Positions 33,503 to 41,588 of a DNA stretch of 46,242 nucleotides are shown here, in pieces. This stretch comes from an uncultured Oscillospiraceae bacterium. GTDB taxonomy: Bacteria; Bacillota; Clostridia; Oscillospirales; Oscillospiraceae. A program made the translations under genes and the position numbers. Location: the NCBI GenBank assembly GCA_934569045.1, contig CAKTJX010000019.1:1-46242 (forward strand), read 5' to 3'. Positions within the stretch are counted from its first letter, which is position 1. Every line of letters begins with the position of its first letter. A model generated the notes under the pieces. That model made no database searches. It saw only the letters and a list, made by a program, of their open reading frames with translations, and had not been told where the DNA came from.

Positions 33503-34408
33503 TTATCCCATTTTCTCCAGCTTCTCAATCACCTGCCGGAAATACTCCGGCAGGGGGGCGTAGACGATGACAGGCCGGCCGTCTCTGGGGTGGCGGAAGG
33601 ACAGGGCCCCGGCGTGGAGGCACTGGCTGTCCTGGCCCAGCTCCGGCTTTTTGTGGCCGTACACTGTGTCCCCCAGGATGGGGTGGCCGATATAGGCCAT
33701 GTGCACCCGGATCTGGTGGGTGCGCCCGGTTTCAAGGTGGCAGCGGATGTGGGTGTAGCCCCGATACCGCTTCACCACCTCCCAGTGGGTGACGGCGGGC
33801 TTGGAATTGCGCTGGGTGACGCACATCTTTTTGCGGTCCGTGGGATGCCGCCCGATGGGGGCATCTACGGTACCGCTGTCCTCTTTCAAATTTCCGCAGA
33901 CGATGGCCTCGTAGGTCCGCGCCATGGTGTGGTCCTTCAGCTGGGAGGCCAGCACCGCGTGGGCCAGATCATTTTTGGCAATGGCCAGCAGGCCGGAGGT
34001 GTCCTTGTCGATGCGGTGGACGATGCCGGGCCGCAGCTCCCCGTTGATGCCGGAGAGGCTGTCTCCCATGGCGTAGAGCAGGCCGTTGACCAGGGTGTCG
34101 TCCTGGTGTCCCGCCGCGGGGTGTACCACCAGCCCCTTGGGCTTGTTGATTACCGCCAGGTCCTCGTCCTCGTACACAATGTCCAGCTTCATTTCCTTGG
34201 GGGCCACATCGATGGCCTTGGGCTCCGGCACGGTGACGGACACCGAATCTCCCGGCTCCAGGCGGTCATTCTTTTTGGCAGGCTTGCCGTTCAGCAGTAC
34301 GTTTCCCTCGGCAATCAGCTTCTGGGCGGCGCTGCGGCTGAGCCCCTCCACGCTGCGGGACAGAAATGCATCCAGCCGCTCGCCGGACTGGTCCGCTGTC
34401 AGAGTCAT
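33503..34408 (-). CDS. rluD: RluD-family 23S rRNA pseudouridine synthase
   Basis: A 301-residue RluA/RluD-family enzyme that isomerises uridines in large-subunit rRNA. An N-terminal S4 RNA-binding domain (about residues 10-70, with RLDAFLSRSVEGLSRSAAQKLI) precedes the catalytic domain with VHRIDKDTSGLL, whose Asp is the nucleophile. The start at 34408 overlaps the lspA stop as ATGA, so translation is coupled; the longer in-frame form is not needed. lspA-rluD is a common Firmicutes pair. Exact target (RluA, C or D) is not certain. Confidence 0.92.
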   Translation of the reverse strand: MTLTADQSGERLDAFLSRSVEGLSRSAAQKLIAEGNVLLNGKPAKKNDRLEPGDSVSVTVPEPKAIDVAPKEMKLDIVYEDEDLAVINKPKGLVVHPAAGHQDDTLVNGLLYAMGDSLSGINGELRPGIVHRIDKDTSGLLAIAKNDLAHAVLASQLKDHTMARTYEAIVCGNLKEDSGTVDAPIGRHPTDRKKMCVTQRNSKPAVTHWEVVKRYRGYTHIRCHLETGRTHQIRVHMAYIGHPILGDTVYGHKKPELGQDSQCLHAGALSFRHPRDGRPVIVYAPLPEYFRQVIEKLEKMG

Positions 34409-34881
34409 TTCTTCCCGTCCTTCCAGATCTCTTTGTTGCAAAAGGCCAGGCTGGCAAACAGGGCAATGCAGCCGCAGGTGATGAAGCAGTCCGCCACATT
34501 GAAGATGGGGAAGTCCATGAACTGTGTCTCGATCATGTCCACCACATAGCCCAGCCGCAGCCGGTCAATCATGTTGCCCAGGCCCCCGGCGTACACCGCC
34601 GCGATCATCCACCGCTCAAAGGTGGAAAAGGGCATTCTCTTGCGGAAATATTCGTAGAAAAGCGCGCCGGTGAACACCAGGAAGATCAGGGCGAAGAGCC
34701 ACTGCATCCCCTCAAAGGAGGAAAAGGCCGCGCCGGTGTTGCGCAGGTAAGTAAAATCCAGAATCCCCGGCAGAAAGTCCACATGCCCCCCCAGGGGAAT
34801 GTTCGCCACCACCAGCGCTTTCGTCACCTGATCCGCCGCCACAATCCCGGCGACGAAGAGACAGTAATAGAAAAACTGCAT
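34405..34881 (-). CDS. lspA: Lipoprotein signal peptidase (signal peptidase II)
   Basis: A 158-residue aspartic protease with four membrane helices that removes signal peptides from diacylglyceryl-prolipoproteins. The catalytic aspartates are in GNMIDRLRLGYVVD and FNVADCFITCG. ADQVTK near the N-terminus and RNTGAAFS are family motifs. Start at 34881: AAAGGAC lies eight bases before it, and the in-frame ATG 33 bases further upstream has no ribosome site. A family A repeat lies immediately upstream. Confidence 0.95.
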   Translation of the reverse strand: MQFFYYCLFVAGIVAADQVTKALVVANIPLGGHVDFLPGILDFTYLRNTGAAFSSFEGMQWLFALIFLVFTGALFYEYFRKRMPFSTFERWMIAAVYAGGLGNMIDRLRLGYVVDMIETQFMDFPIFNVADCFITCGCIALFASLAFCNKEIWKDGKK

Positions 34882-34936
34882 GGGTTTTGGTCCTTTCGTA
34901 AAGTTCGTAATCATTTTAAGCTGTCGCTTGCGGAAA

Positions 34937-35052
34937 GAATTGACAATTGACAGTTGACAGTTGACAATTGTGGTATTTCCTTCGGAAATGATTTAAAATT
35001 CGTCCCGAAGGGAAAACGTAATTGTCCATTGTCAATTATCAATTGTCAATTC
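34937..35052. repeat. Family A repeat between lspA and the lipid kinase gene
   Basis: The left arm (GAATTGACAATTGACAGTTG and more, from 34937) and a right arm ending AATTGTCAATTC at 35052 are inverted repeats. The centre has TTTCCTTCGGAAA and TCGTCCCGAAGGGA mini-hairpins. It ends six bases before the stop of the upstream gene, so it forms the whole gap. Confidence 0.85.
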
Positions 35053-35058
35053 GCCCCC

Positions 35059-35955
35059 CTACCACTCCAGCCCCTTGGGGTAGAAAAACCGGAGCTTTTC
35101 CGGCGCAACGGCGATCCGGATGTCCTTCTCCATCCGCAGCTCCCCGTCCAGGTTGACGGCGGTGGGGGTAGGGCTCTGGATGGTGAGGGAGTCGGTGCGG
35201 TAGTGGGTGATGTACTCCGGCAGCTCCTTGTAGCGGCCGGCCTTGTATTTGCCGATGAGGCCCGGCACCTGCAGACGGGTGACCTTTTTTACCAGCAGCA
35301 CATCCAGCAGGCCGTCCCGGGGGTCGGCCTCCGGCACGGCGTAGAAGCCGCCGCCGTAGTACCTGCCGTTGCAGACGCAGACCATGGTCAGCTCCCGGTC
35401 GATGGTTTCCCCGCAGAGCTCCACCTTCAGGGGCTGGCTGACGCCCCGGGCCACGTTGACCACGGCGGAGGCGGCATAGGCCCAGAAGCCCTGCAGCAGC
35501 GGCAGACGCTTGTAGCTGGCTACATCCGTGCCAATCCGGGCATCCAGGCCCACGGAGCAGATGTTCAGGCACAGGTCGCCGTTGCAGCGGATCAGATCAA
35601 ATTCCGTTTCCTCCGCGTTCAGGAGCCGGTCCAGATGCTGGAAGGCCTTGGGCTCCGAAAACAGCCGCACGAAATCGTTGCCGCTGCCTCCGGCCCAGAC
35701 GGTTACCGCCGCGTTGAGGTATCCCGCCGCCCCGGCGGCCACCTCGTTCAGGGTTCCGTCACCGCCGCAGGCATAGATGCGGTATTCCTCACCGGACTGG
35801 GCCGCTTCCCGGGCGAGACGCTTGCAGTCACCGGGTTTTTCGGAGACTTCCACCCGGTAGTCCAGACCCTGGCACAGCCGGATGATCTGCCCGGTGTACT
35901 CCAGGGTCCGGTCCCGGCTGCCGGCTGCGGGGTTGATGAGGAACAGATGCTTCAT
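35059..35955 (-). CDS. Diacylglycerol/lipid kinase (YegS/DgkB/BmrU family)
   Basis: A 298-residue soluble lipid kinase. The N-terminal nucleotide-binding domain begins MKHLFLINPAAGSRD and has the GGDGTLNEV phosphate-binding motif and AGGSGNDFVR. The C-terminal beta-sandwich domain holds the lipid site. DgkB-type proteins phosphorylate diacylglycerol for phospholipid recycling; other members act on ceramide or other lipids. It starts one base after the RNA methyltransferase stop, so it is the end of the queH-methyltransferase-kinase cluster. Confidence 0.9.
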   Translation of the reverse strand: MKHLFLINPAAGSRDRTLEYTGQIIRLCQGLDYRVEVSEKPGDCKRLAREAAQSGEEYRIYACGGDGTLNEVAAGAAGYLNAAVTVWAGGSGNDFVRLFSEPKAFQHLDRLLNAEETEFDLIRCNGDLCLNICSVGLDARIGTDVASYKRLPLLQGFWAYAASAVVNVARGVSQPLKVELCGETIDRELTMVCVCNGRYYGGGFYAVPEADPRDGLLDVLLVKKVTRLQVPGLIGKYKAGRYKELPEYITHYRTDSLTIQSPTPTAVNLDGELRMEKDIRIAVAPEKLRFFYPKGLEW

Positions 35956-35956
35956 A

Positions 35957-37099
35957 TCATTTCTTCTTTCTCTGGCCGGGCTGCTGGCCCAGGAACATAT
36001 AGTAGTCGCACTTGATCATGCCGTTGTAGAGCTTCCGCTTTTTGTCCGCCCGGCGGCCGAAGTAATGCTCAAACTCCGGCTCGGAGGTGATGATATACTT
36101 TTTCCAGCCGTCCGCGCATTTCAGGTGCCGCCCCAGATCGGCGTAGAGCCGCTGGGCGCTCTTCTGCTCCATCATCCGCTGGCCGTAGGGCGGATTGCAG
36201 ATCAGGATGCCCTCGTCACAGGGCAGGCTCATTTTGGTGGCATCGCCGTCCCGGAATTCAATCAGGTCTCCCAGGCCCGCCTTCCGGGCGTTGGCCATGG
36301 AGAGGGAGACGCACTTGGGATCACTGTCGGAGCCCAGAATCCGGTAATTGCCGTGGAACTCCCGGTCCTTGGCCTCTGTGCGGACCTGGCCCCAGATTTT
36401 GGGGTCCATCCAGGCGAAGGCCTCGGCGGAGAATCGGCGGAAGGCGCCGGGGGCCTTGTTCTTGGCAATCATGGCCGCCTCAATGGGAATGGTGCCGCTG
36501 CCGCAGAAGGGGTCCCACAGGAATTCCCGGCCCCGGTAGCGGGTCAGGGTCACCATGGCGGCAGCCAGAGTCTCCCGCAGGGGGGCATCGTTGCCGTTGG
36601 CCCGGTAGCCCCGCTTGTGGAGCCCCGGCCCGGAGGTATCCAGGTACAGCTGCACCCGGTCGTTCATCAGGGAGAATTGCAGCTGGTACTTTGCCCCGGT
36701 CTCCGGCAGCCAGCTGACGCCGTACTTTTCCCCCAGGCGGCGGGAGGCGGCTTTCTTGATGATGGCCTGACAGTCCGGCACGCTCATGAGGGTGCTGTTC
36801 AGACAGTGGCCCTTTACAGGGAACGCGCCGTCCCTGGGAATGAAGCGCTCCAGCTCCGTCCGGTACACGCCCTGGAACAGCTCCTCAAAGGTGGCGGCCT
36901 GGAAGTCTGCCAGCACAATCAGCACTCGCTCGCCGGTGCGCAGGCATACGTTGGCCTTGGCAAGGGCCGTTTCGGCTCCGGAGAACAGAACCCGGCCATT
37001 CTCCACCCGGACATTCTCCATATCCAGTCTTCTGAGCTCGTCTCCCGCCAGGCCCTCCAGGCCGAACAGGCAGGGGACGGAAAATTCCATTTTGTCCAT
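35957..37099 (-). CDS. THUMP-domain class I SAM-dependent rRNA methyltransferase (RlmL/YpsC-like)
   Basis: A 380-residue RNA methyltransferase. An N-terminal ferredoxin-like plus THUMP region (about residues 1-155) binds RNA. The Rossmann domain follows with WDPFCGSGTIPIEAA for SAM, LGSDSDPKCVS, and the catalytic NPPYGQRM motif that marks N-methylation of guanine. The likely product is N2-methylguanosine in 23S rRNA, as for RlmL. It lies 15 bases after queH and one base before the lipid kinase gene. The basic tail GQRKKK also contains the next gene's weak ribosome site. Confidence 0.9.
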   Translation of the reverse strand: MDKMEFSVPCLFGLEGLAGDELRRLDMENVRVENGRVLFSGAETALAKANVCLRTGERVLIVLADFQAATFEELFQGVYRTELERFIPRDGAFPVKGHCLNSTLMSVPDCQAIIKKAASRRLGEKYGVSWLPETGAKYQLQFSLMNDRVQLYLDTSGPGLHKRGYRANGNDAPLRETLAAAMVTLTRYRGREFLWDPFCGSGTIPIEAAMIAKNKAPGAFRRFSAEAFAWMDPKIWGQVRTEAKDREFHGNYRILGSDSDPKCVSLSMANARKAGLGDLIEFRDGDATKMSLPCDEGILICNPPYGQRMMEQKSAQRLYADLGRHLKCADGWKKYIITSEPEFEHYFGRRADKKRKLYNGMIKCDYYMFLGQQPGQRKKK

Positions 37100-37114
37100 A
37101 AATAACTCTCTTTC

Positions 37115-37660
37115 TTAGGGAATAATCTTGCTTTTCTTCAAATACCGCTCCTCTTCGGAGAATACACAGCCGCAGTATTTCTGGATGTAGAAGCCCAGCT
37201 CTCTGGCCCGCTCCTGGCCCGCCCGGAAATAGGGGCGGAAATCCCGGTACAAAAATTCTACGCCATACTCGCTGGCCGCCCGCTGGGCAACCTCCCGCAT
37301 CAGTTCGTGATTCTGGTAGGGGGAGATGAACAGGGAAGAGGTGAAGCTGTCAAAGCCACCCTCCTTGGCCTGCCGTGCCGCCTCATAGAGCCGGAACTCA
37401 TAGCACTTGACGCAGCGGTGCTCAATATCCTCCGCCACCGCCCGGACAAAGGGCCGCAGACCGTAGTCATTGCGCTCGATCAGGGGCAGATCGATGGTCC
37501 CGGCATACTCCCGCAGACAGTTCCGCCGGGCCCGGTACTCGGTAAAGGGATGGATATTGGGATTGTACCAGAAGCCGGTGACTTCATAATGGTCGCCCCG
37601 CAGAACATCAATGCACTGATTGGCACAGGGCGCGCAGCAGATATGCAAAAGCGTATTCAT
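37115..37660 (-). CDS. queH: Epoxyqueuosine reductase QueH
   Basis: A 181-residue DUF208 protein that makes the last step of queuosine, reducing epoxyqueuosine in tRNA, and replaces the cobalamin-dependent QueG. Cys motifs: HICCAPC near the N-terminus, RCVKCYEFRL, and YCGCVFSEEER at the C-terminus, which bind an Fe-S cluster and a second metal. The start at 37660 has GGAGG just before it. The rest of the que pathway is not in the window, so queuine or preQ1 may be salvaged. Confidence 0.93.
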   Translation of the reverse strand: MNTLLHICCAPCANQCIDVLRGDHYEVTGFWYNPNIHPFTEYRARRNCLREYAGTIDLPLIERNDYGLRPFVRAVAEDIEHRCVKCYEFRLYEAARQAKEGGFDSFTSSLFISPYQNHELMREVAQRAASEYGVEFLYRDFRPYFRAGQERARELGFYIQKYCGCVFSEEERYLKKSKIIP

Positions 37661-37739
37661 AGGTTCCTCCGAAGGAAATTTCATTATAGTATAGCATGGT
37701 TTGGGCTGGGAAGCAACGTAAAAATAGGGAGCGTGGAAG

Positions 37740-37851
37740 GAATTGACAATTGACAGTTGACAGTTGACAATGAAGGTATTTCCTTCGGAAATGATTCAAA
37801 ATAATTTTAAATTCGTCCCAAAGGGACACCATAATTGTCCATTGTCAATTT
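37740..37851. repeat. Family A repeat between queH and mtaB
   Basis: The left arm (from 37740) of iterated TTGACA units faces a shorter right arm ending ATTGTCAATTT (37851). The interior TTTCCTTCGGAAA and GTCCCAAAGGGAC stems match those of the copy at 34937. It lies just past the mtaB stop. Confidence 0.82.
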
Positions 37852-37867
37852 CCCCGCCCCGTCGCGC

Positions 37868-39157
37868 TTACGGCTGGATGAACCCAAACACCCCGTCCTC
37901 GTACACTCCCGTGATCTTTACATTCCTGACCTGGTTGTGCAGTTCCTCTCCCGCGGCGTAGACGCGGACATAGTTGGGGGCGTGGCCGGTGTAGAAGCCC
38001 AGCTGACGCTCCTCGAAGAGCACCGCCTGGGTAGAGCCGATGAGGCGTTCTCGGTAGCTTCGGTTCATCTCCTGGGCAGCCGCGATGGCCCGGCGGCTCC
38101 GGTCCTCCTTTACGGCGTTGCCCAGCTGGCCGGGCATGGTGTCCGCCGGGGTGCCGGGGCGGCGGGAATAGGGGAAGATGTGCATATCCGCAAAGGCGCA
38201 TCTGCGGATAAAGTCCAGGCTCTGCTGGAATTCCGCCTCCGTCTCCCCAGGGAAGGCCACGATCATATCCGTGGTAATGGCGCAGTCCGGGAAGAATTTC
38301 CGCAGCAGCATCACGCTCTCAAAATACCGGGCGGTGTTGTACTTCCGGTGCATCCGCTTCAGTACGGTGTCGCAGCCGGACTGCATGCTCAGGTGAAACT
38401 GGGGGCAGAGGTTGGGAAAGGGCGCAAGAGCTTCGCAAAAGTCCTCCGTCACCACCCGGGGCTCCAGGCTGCCCAGGCGGATGCGTAAGTCTGGCCCGGC
38501 GGCGCAGAGACCTGCGATCAGCTCCTTCACCGGGGGCTTTCCGGGCAGGTCCACGCCCCAGCTGGCAATCTCGATGCCGGTGACCACAATCTCCTTGTAG
38601 CCCATATCCGCCAGAGCCCTTGCCTGGGCCAGGGCGGCATCCAGGGGGGCGGAGCGCACAGGGCCTCTGGTATAGGGGATGATGCAGTAGGTGCAGAAAT
38701 TCACGCAGCCGTCCTGGACCTTCAGCATGGCCCGGGTCCGCGCTTCCAGGCCGCCGGGGGGCAGCAGCTCAAATTCCCGGCGGCGCAGGGCGTTGTCCAG
38801 GGTGTCAATGTGTTCCCGGCCTTCCAAAGCCGCCAATAGGTGCTCCACAAACTCCTGCCGCCCGCCGGAGCCGCCCAGCACGTCCACCCCCAGCTCCCGG
38901 ACAGCCTCCGGGGCGTGCTGGGTGTAGCAGCCGCAGACACCGATGATGGCCTTGGGGTTCTCCCGGCGGCAGCGGCGGATGACGGCCCGGTTCTTTTTGT
39001 CTGCGATGGCGGTTACCGAGCAGGTATTGATAATGTAGGCATCGCACTTTTCCTCAAAGTGCCCGATCTCATATCCCAGCTCCCGGAGCATCTGCTCCAT
39101 GGCCTGGGTTTCATACTGGTTTGTCTTGCAGCCCAGTGTGTAAAAGGCAATTCGCAT
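37868..39157 (-). CDS. mtaB: tRNA N6-threonylcarbamoyladenosine methylthiotransferase MtaB
   Basis: A 429-residue radical-SAM enzyme that adds a methylthio group to t6A37 of tRNA. The N-terminal UPF0004 domain has TLGCKTNQYETQ with the first cluster Cys, and INTCSVTAIADKKNR. The radical-SAM core carries CVNFCTYCIIPYTRG (CxxxCxxC), and a C-terminal TRAM-like RNA-binding domain ends the protein. The start at 39157 is where the family begins (MRIAFYTLGC). In-frame TTG codons at 39175 and 39208 are alternatives, the latter closer to a possible AAGGGAG. No partner gene is linked. Confidence 0.93.
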   Translation of the reverse strand: MRIAFYTLGCKTNQYETQAMEQMLRELGYEIGHFEEKCDAYIINTCSVTAIADKKNRAVIRRCRRENPKAIIGVCGCYTQHAPEAVRELGVDVLGGSGGRQEFVEHLLAALEGREHIDTLDNALRRREFELLPPGGLEARTRAMLKVQDGCVNFCTYCIIPYTRGPVRSAPLDAALAQARALADMGYKEIVVTGIEIASWGVDLPGKPPVKELIAGLCAAGPDLRIRLGSLEPRVVTEDFCEALAPFPNLCPQFHLSMQSGCDTVLKRMHRKYNTARYFESVMLLRKFFPDCAITTDMIVAFPGETEAEFQQSLDFIRRCAFADMHIFPYSRRPGTPADTMPGQLGNAVKEDRSRRAIAAAQEMNRSYRERLIGSTQAVLFEERQLGFYTGHAPNYVRVYAAGEELHNQVRNVKITGVYEDGVFGFIQP

Positions 39158-39216
39158 CTTTGTAAAATCCGCCAATTTTTCAGGCGCTCCCTTGTTATAA
39201 TTAGCCAAACCGACAA

Positions 39217-39244
39217 TTGCTTTTCGGGTGGATTATGGTATAAT
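39217..39244 (+). promoter_or_regulatory. Promoter of the HPr-like gene
   Basis: TTGCTT (39217-39222), 16 bases, TATAAT (39239-39244). It lies about 80 bases before the small gene and is divergent from mtaB. Confidence 0.65.
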
Positions 39245-39326
39245 GGACGCATAACATCCGTTTTTGCCGTTCGCAGGCATATTATACACGAAAACCCCGC
39301 GTTTGTATAGTTCACAGGAGGTTTTT

Positions 39327-39560
39327 ATGCAGGAATTTATCATTCATCTCCACTCGGTGCGGGATGTAAACGAATTTGTTGCATTGTCCGCCCCCCTGTG
39401 TGCCGTCACCCTTTCCGACGGCAGCCGCAGTGTGGACGGAAAGAGCTTTATGGAGATTTTCTGCCTCCAGCTGTCCGGCCCCATTACGGTGACGGCGGCC
39501 TGTTCGGAAGCGGATTTCCAGAAATTCCGCAGCGAATGCGGGAAATTTATAGAGAATTGA
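39327..39560 (+). CDS. Small HPr-like protein without the phospho-histidine
   Basis: A 77-residue protein with the size and likely beta-alpha fold of the PTS phosphocarrier HPr. The region after MQEFIIHLHSVRDVNEFVAL aligns with the HPr active-site helix, but the GLHxRP motif with phosphorylatable His15 reads HSVRDV, so the His appears to be missing. The Ser46-like region is KSFMEIFCL, close to the HPr KSLMGLMSL pattern. It may be regulatory rather than catalytic. GGAGG lies five bases upstream of the ATG at 39327. It is monocistronic, with its own promoter and terminator. Confidence 0.75.
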   Translation: MQEFIIHLHSVRDVNEFVALSAPLCAVTLSDGSRSVDGKSFMEIFCLQLSGPITVTAACSEADFQKFRSECGKFIEN

Positions 39561-39573
39561 ATTTGATACCAAG

Positions 39574-39605
39574 AAAACCGCCCCGGAGCTGTCCGGGGCG
39601 GTTTT
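39574..39605. terminator. Terminator between the HPr-like gene and the ABC permease gene
   Basis: AAAACCGCCCCGGA (39574-39587) pairs perfectly with TCCGGGGCGGTTTT (39592-39605), with T-run on the plus strand and TTTTC on the minus strand. It serves both convergent genes. Confidence 0.92.
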
Positions 39606-39612
39606 TTGACAA

Positions 39613-40242
39613 TCAAAGGGCTTTCTTCTGATAGACCCGTACGGAGAGATACCAGCTGACGGCGTAGAGCGCGGCGCAGACCAGGCAGGCTGCCGCGCCG
39701 ATGGCGGGAAGATGTGCAGGTTCGCCTGTCCAGGTATCGGCCATAGGCAGATCCAATGCCTGAATCAAACAGAAATACAGGGCGAAAAACAGACCGATGG
39801 AGATATAGTAGGCCGTCCGTCCCTTTTCCGCGCCCAGCCGGAAGACGAAGGGCAGGCACAGCGTGGGGGCCAGCAGGGACAGGCAAAGGGTCGTCTCCCA
39901 CAGAAACAGCCGCATTTCCTGGTTATATTGCCGCAGAAACAGCAGCACAAGTCCCAGAAGCGCCAGGATCACGCTGCTGCACAGCAGACCGATCAGATAC
40001 TTTGCGGAAACCAGCTGGCTCCGGGTCCAGGGCAGGCAGGCGCTGTAGGTGGTCCATTTGCTGCGCTCGTCATAGGTTTGCAGGGTGACGGGGATCAGGC
40101 CGCAGAGCATGGCGGGGTAGGTGAAGAAGAACAGATTCGCTTCCCCTGCAAGAGACACCCCCAGAAACACGGCGCAGATCAGCAGGTAGCTTTTGCAATA
40201 GGCCTTCAATAGGTAAAAATCCTTCCGCAGAAGCGCTTTCAT
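39613..40242 (-). CDS. ABC-2 type transporter permease
   Basis: A 209-residue membrane protein of the ABC2_membrane_5 kind: a short cytosolic start (MKALLRKDFYLLKAYCKS) then six predicted helices. It would form the membrane channel for the ATPase encoded just upstream (one-base gap). Only one permease gene is present, so the complex is probably a homodimer. The substrate is unknown; such YtrA-linked exporters are often tied to cell-envelope stress, antimicrobial peptides or lantibiotics. Confidence 0.85.
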   Translation of the reverse strand: MKALLRKDFYLLKAYCKSYLLICAVFLGVSLAGEANLFFFTYPAMLCGLIPVTLQTYDERSKWTTYSACLPWTRSQLVSAKYLIGLLCSSVILALLGLVLLFLRQYNQEMRLFLWETTLCLSLLAPTLCLPFVFRLGAEKGRTAYYISIGLFFALYFCLIQALDLPMADTWTGEPAHLPAIGAAACLVCAALYAVSWYLSVRVYQKKAL

Positions 40243-40243
40243 C

Positions 40244-41086
40244 TTATTTTTCCTCCTTGCTCATGAATACGAACAGCTCCTCCATGCCGATGGGGCTGAC
40301 AGGAGTTCCCTCCGGCAGACGGGCCCGGCGGACCAGGGCCTGGGCGCTATAAGCGGATACCTTTTTGTGGCACAGGGCATCCTTCGGCAGGGCCGCCAGC
40401 TGCTCCGGGGTGCCGTGGAAGATGCCATATTCCCCCAGCAGCCGGTCCTTCTCCTCCAGAAGCAGCAGCTTCCCGTGGCTTAGAAAGGCCACATAGTCGC
40501 AGAGCTTTTCCAGGTCGCTGACAATGTGGGAGGAGATGAGGATGGAGTGGTTCTCGTCCCTCGCGAATTCCGCCAGCAGCTCCACCACCTCGTCCCGGAC
40601 CACCGGGTCCAGACCGCTGGTGGCCTCGTCCAGGATCAGGAGCTTCGCTTCATGGGACAGGGCGGCGGCCAGCCCCAGCTTCATCTTCATGCCCCGGGAG
40701 AAGTCCCCGAATTTTTTATCCTGGGGCAGGTCGAAGCGGGAAAGCAGGGCGTTGTAGGTTTCCGACTGCCAGCGGTCATAGACTCCGCCCAGAATCCGGC
40801 CAAACTGCCGGGGGGTCAGGCATTCGGGAATGCCCACCTCGTCCAGCACCACCCCCAGCTCCTGCCGGGTCAGGGGGGAAGAGGCCCGGCTGTCCATGCC
40901 CAGAATGGTGACGCTGCCGCTGTCCGGCTGGATTAAATCCAGAATCAGCCGGATGGTGGTGCTCTTTCCGGCTCCGTTTTCGCCGATGAGGCCTAAGATG
41001 CAGCCTCCCGGCAGGGTGAGGCTGATTGAATCCAGGGTGAAGTCCCCCAGGTGCTTGGTAAGGCTTTTGATTTCCAAAGCATTCAT
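40244..41086 (-). CDS. ABC transporter ATP-binding protein
   Basis: A 280-residue ABC ATPase: Walker A GENGAGKST (about residues 38-46), signature FSRGMKMKLGLA, Walker B LLILDEATSGLDP and a switch His in ISSHIVSDLE. The signature departs from LSGGQ, as is common in ABC-2 exporters. A roughly 70-residue C-terminal part follows the ATPase. The start overlaps the regulator gene by four bases (ATGA), and the permease follows. Confidence 0.93.
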   Translation of the reverse strand: MNALEIKSLTKHLGDFTLDSISLTLPGGCILGLIGENGAGKSTTIRLILDLIQPDSGSVTILGMDSRASSPLTRQELGVVLDEVGIPECLTPRQFGRILGGVYDRWQSETYNALLSRFDLPQDKKFGDFSRGMKMKLGLAAALSHEAKLLILDEATSGLDPVVRDEVVELLAEFARDENHSILISSHIVSDLEKLCDYVAFLSHGKLLLLEEKDRLLGEYGIFHGTPEQLAALPKDALCHKKVSAYSAQALVRRARLPEGTPVSPIGMEELFVFMSKEEK

Positions 41087-41460
41087 TTTTGTCCCTCCAT
41101 GGCAAAGTGAACAATTTCCAGAATTTCCGCCTCCGTCAGGCCGCAGGCGGCGGCAAGGCGGAGAATTTCATCAATGCGCTCCTCGATTTTTTTCAGATTT
41201 TCCTCCCGGGCCAGCGCCGGATTCCGGGGGGCCACATAGCAGCCCTTGGCGGGGACGGTATAGAGGAAGCCGTCCTTTTCCAGCTCCTCATAGGCCCGCT
41301 TGGTGGTAATAAAGCTGATCCCCAGATCCCGCGCCAAAGCCCGGATGGACGGCAGCGCCGCGTCCGCCTCCAGCTTTCCGGTGAGAATCTGCTCCTTGAT
41401 CTGGGTGTAAATCTGGTCATAGATGGGCGCGCCGCTCTTATTGTCAATGAAGATGTACAT
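41083..41460 (-). CDS. GntR family regulator, YtrA subfamily
   Basis: A 125-residue repressor. An N-terminal GntR winged helix (about residues 10-75, with LPSIRALARDLGISFITTKRAYEELEKDGFLYTVPAKGCYVAP) is followed by a short helical C-terminal dimer domain of the YtrA type instead of a large ligand domain. Such proteins control the ABC genes next to them, which matches the operon here. The promoter carries a perfect palindrome, the probable operator. Confidence 0.92.
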   Translation of the reverse strand: MYIFIDNKSGAPIYDQIYTQIKEQILTGKLEADAALPSIRALARDLGISFITTKRAYEELEKDGFLYTVPAKGCYVAPRNPALAREENLKKIEERIDEILRLAAACGLTEAEILEIVHFAMEGQK

Positions 41461-41501
41461 AGGGTCACCTCGGTTGGCGGAATTGTCAATTCACGCCCTA
41501 A

Positions 41502-41543
41502 ACTGTATATGCTGATTATATACAGTAGATACAGATTTGTCAA
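41502..41543 (-). promoter_or_regulatory. Promoter and operator of the YtrA-ABC operon
   Basis: On the minus strand TTGACA (41538-41543), 17 bases, TATAAT (41515-41520): a perfect sigma-A promoter. ACTGTATAT (41502-41510) and ATATACAGT (41518-41526) are a perfect inverted repeat with seven bases between; it covers the -10 box. Autorepression by the GntR protein is inferred. Confidence 0.85.
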
Positions 41544-41546
41544 CAG

Positions 41547-41583
41547 AAAAAAGCCAGGGCATTCCGGAAAATGCTCTGGCTTT
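41547..41583 (-). terminator. Terminator of brnQ
   Basis: On the minus strand AAAGCCAGAGCAT and ATGCCCTGGCTTT pair with one G-T wobble around TTTCCGGA, and a T-run follows. It lies six bases beyond the brnQ stop and before the ABC promoter. Confidence 0.9.
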
Positions 41584-41588
41584 GTGGG

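Noticed and set aside
37740..37771. Iterated TTGACA units taken as a CRISPR array
   Set aside because: The units are 7-9 bases without unique spacers and occur as arms of inverted repeats; there are no cas genes in the window.
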